Below are positions 4,738 through 5,886 of a stretch of 5,886 nucleotides of DNA, piece by piece. The notes beneath the pieces are model-generated. The model saw only the letters and a program-made list of their open reading frames with translations, did no database searches and was not told the origin of the DNA. The stretch is from Nitrososphaeraceae archaeon (lineage in GTDB: Archaea > Thermoproteota > Nitrososphaeria > Nitrososphaerales > Nitrosopumilaceae), in NCBI GenBank assembly GCA_025922755.1, contig JAICHE010000081.1, positions 1 through 5,886 of the forward strand, read 5' to 3'. Both the position numbers and the translations under genes were made by a program. Numbering within the stretch: the stretch's first letter is position 1; each line of letters opens with the position of its first letter.

Positions 4738-4995
4738 ATGGCAACTTTTACTGTGAATGTAACAATAGAAAATAAACCTGGAATCAGTGACCCTGAAGGA
4801 GACACTATTCTAAACGATTTGGTTCTCAAAGGAAGTCACAAAAATATCTCAAAAATTAAGACCGCAAAGATGCTAAAATTCACCATAAAAGAAAAGGACA
4901 AAAAAACTGCAGAAAAAAAGATTCAAGAAGTTTGCGATGAATTACGCATTTACAATCCTATGGTAAGCAAAGTAACAATAGATATACTTGGTTAG
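4738..4995 (+). CDS. purS: PurS subunit of phosphoribosylformylglycinamidine synthase
   Basis: An 85-residue protein of normal PurS length. PurS bridges PurL (catalytic) and PurQ (glutaminase) in the three-part FGAM synthetase used by archaea and many Gram-positive bacteria, probably helping ammonia transfer in the fourth step of purine synthesis. The family layout is clear: strand TFTVNVTIENKPGISDPEGD (3-22) with the conserved DPEG, helix ILNDLVLKG (24-32), strand ISKIKTAKMLKFTI (37-50), helix KKTAEKKIQEVCDELR (55-70) and the final NPMVSKVTIDIL strand (73-84). It is cytosolic. Unlike the usual purS-purQ-purL order with overlapping ends, here a CBS-domain gene on the opposite strand separates purS from purQ, and the TAG stop overlaps the TAA of that gene. 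Confidence 0.9.
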   Translation: MATFTVNVTIENKPGISDPEGDTILNDLVLKGSHKNISKIKTAKMLKFTIKEKDKKTAEKKIQEVCDELRIYNPMVSKVTIDILG

Positions 4996-5408
4996 TCTGT
5001 TTCCAAATTCTTAACTGTCCCATTAATTAACAACTTACTTCTCAGAAATGCCGCAAGATCAGTTTGAGTTATGACTCCTACAAGTTTTTCATTATCTAAC
5101 ACCAAAAGCCTTCTAATGTTGTTGTTGAGCATTTTTTGAATCGCAATTTCTATGTCTTCCTCAGGTGCGACCCACCTGAAGTTTTTTGACATTAATTCTG
5201 TAATGGAAAGCTCTGATGCTTTGATGTCTTGGGCTGCAATTTTTTGAACAATATCTCTTTCTGTAACCAATCCGATAGGGTTCTGCTCTTTTTGAATTAC
5301 CAAAAAACTGATCTCTTTCTCTTTTAGCATTTTTGAGGCATCAAGGGCCGATTTATCATGCTCTATTGTAATGACATTTTTTTGCATAATGTCTCGTACT
5401 TGACCCAT
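4992..5408 (-). CDS. Tandem CBS-domain protein
   Basis: A 138-residue protein made almost only of two CBS domains, one Bateman module: CBS1 about 4-57 (VRDIMQKNVITIE at the start, IGLVTERDIV 45-54) and CBS2 about 69-124 (ITELMSKN, then VGVITQTDLAAFL 110-122). The G-[LV]-[VI]-T-x-x-D-[IL] pattern that contacts the ribose of adenosine ligands is present in both. Such proteins commonly sense AMP, ADP, ATP or S-adenosylmethionine; the ligand and target are unknown here. I chose ATG (5408) because CTTTAAGC at 5430-5437 is 22-29 bases upstream and residues 1-10 align with typical N-termini; a TTG at 5423 would add five residues. The position between purS and purQ makes a link to purine level attractive but unproven. 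Its TAA stop overlaps the purS stop. Confidence 0.9.
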   Translation of the reverse strand: MGQVRDIMQKNVITIEHDKSALDASKMLKEKEISFLVIQKEQNPIGLVTERDIVQKIAAQDIKASELSITELMSKNFRWVAPEEDIEIAIQKMLNNNIRRLLVLDNEKLVGVITQTDLAAFLRSKLLINGTVKNLETD

Positions 5409-5429
5409 ATCGTTCAGATGCAATTATTC

Positions 5430-5437
5430 GCTTAAAG
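5430..5437 (-). promoter_or_regulatory. TATA-box-like element of the CBS gene
   Basis: CTTTAAGC on the minus strand, 22-29 bases before the ATG at 5408, supports that start over the upstream TTG (5423), which would leave only about six bases between box and codon. Confidence 0.45.
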
Positions 5438-5457
5438 CTTTTCTGTCTAGATTCAAA

Positions 5458-5465
5458 TTAAATAT
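5458..5465 (+). promoter_or_regulatory. purQ: TATA box of purQ
   Basis: TTAAATAT lies 21-28 bases before the GTG at 5486, the expected distance for a leaderless purQ mRNA. It is only 20 bases from the divergent CBS-gene TATA element, so both promoters share one short control region. Confidence 0.55.
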
Positions 5466-5485
5466 CTGTCTTAGGTAAAAGTCGT

Positions 5486-5886
5486 GTGAAGGTCGGGGTT
5501 GTAGTTTTTCCGGGAAGTAATTGCGATCGAGACATGTTTCATGTTTTGACAGATGTATTTCATCTTGATGCTCAATACTTTTGGCATGAAAAGGGCTTGC
5601 CAAAGAATATCGATGCAGTAATTCTTCCTGGGGGATTTTCATATGGTGATAGACTCCGAGCAGGAGTAATTGCAGCACATAGTCCAATAATCAAAGATGT
5701 GCAAAAGATGGCTCAAAAAGGAATTCCAATTTTAGGCGTATGTAATGGATTTCAAATTCTTGTAGAATCTGGACTTTTGCCAGGAGTTTTGCTAAGAAAT
5801 AATTCTCTGAATTTTATGTGTGAGTGGACAAACTTGATAGTTGAAAATAATAACACTCCCTTTACTAGTCAATTCCAACTAGGACA
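5486..5886 (+). CDS. purQ: PurQ, glutaminase subunit of FGAM synthase (N-terminal part)
   Basis: The first 133 codons; the gene continues past the right edge. PurQ is the class I glutamine amidotransferase that releases ammonia from glutamine for PurL in the FGAM synthetase complex with PurS. The start MKVGVVVFPGSNCDRD (1-16), with the conserved FPGSNCD, is followed by AVILPGGFSYGDRLRAG (44-60), which forms the oxyanion strand, and the nucleophile elbow GVCNGFQIL (84-92) with Cys86 as the catalytic residue. The expected His-Glu pair lies beyond the window. GTG (5486) is the start: the family begins at this point and a TATA box stands 21-28 bases upstream. Divergent from the CBS gene, with 77 bases between starts. 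Confidence 0.93.
   Translation, partial: MKVGVVVFPGSNCDRDMFHVLTDVFHLDAQYFWHEKGLPKNIDAVILPGGFSYGDRLRAGVIAAHSPIIKDVQKMAQKGIPILGVCNGFQILVESGLLPGVLLRNNSLNFMCEWTNLIVENNNTPFTSQFQLG

Noticed and set aside
5424..5687. Minus-strand open frame inside purQ and its promoter
   Set aside because: Antisense to clear purQ coding sequence and covers the divergent promoter region.

Overview
The window reads as ordinary core genome of a low-GC archaeon, most likely an ammonia-oxidising thaumarchaeote (Nitrosopumilus-like). The main clues are the archaeal PurP purine enzyme, a minimal TatA/TatC pair, AT-rich TATA-box-like elements about 20-30 bases upstream of most start codons, frequent GTG or TTG starts without a ribosome-binding site, and very tight packing on both strands. 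The lineage is an inference from protein style and composition; no search could be run.

Layout. Bases 1-177 (-) hold the N-terminal end of purP, running off the left edge. Facing away from it is a 48-residue single-span membrane peptide (277-423 +), then a UbiX-type flavin prenyltransferase (485-1042 +), followed after six bases by a SRPBCC/START-fold protein (1049-1474 +). tatA (1471-1698 -) converges on that pair and shares a palindromic CTAG that supplies both stop codons. Next are a 62-residue unknown protein (1939-2127 -) and a divergent 35-residue zinc-ribbon peptide (2355-2462 +). tatC (2636-3430 -) follows, with a 154-residue unknown protein (3461-3925 -) 30 bases upstream in the same transcription unit. 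A 51-residue ribbon-helix-helix protein (4019-4174 +) and a 125-residue unknown (4219-4596 +) come next. The right end holds purS (4738-4995 +), a two-CBS-domain protein on the other strand (4992-5408 -), and the start of purQ (5486 to the right edge +).

How they fit together. PurS and PurQ are small subunits of the archaeal/Gram-positive FGAM synthetase (with PurL, not in the window). PurP catalyses a later purine step, so purine genes flank both ends. UbiX makes prenylated FMN for UbiD-like decarboxylases, which in archaea include enzymes of quinone and/or isoprenoid synthesis. Its tightly linked SRPBCC partner may bind a hydrophobic product, though that is a guess. TatA and TatC together can form a minimal twin-arginine translocase for folded proteins.

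I found no mobile element, CRISPR array, tRNA, rRNA or obvious defence or otherwise novel system. No gene-free stretch exceeds 300 bases; the longest are 1699-1938 and 2128-2354. The more interesting points are short genes that are easily missed (277-423, 2355-2462, 4019-4174), two convergent pairs whose stop codons overlap, a CBS regulator-like gene between purS and purQ, and a perfect 9-bp inverted repeat in the 2128-2354 divergent promoter region.
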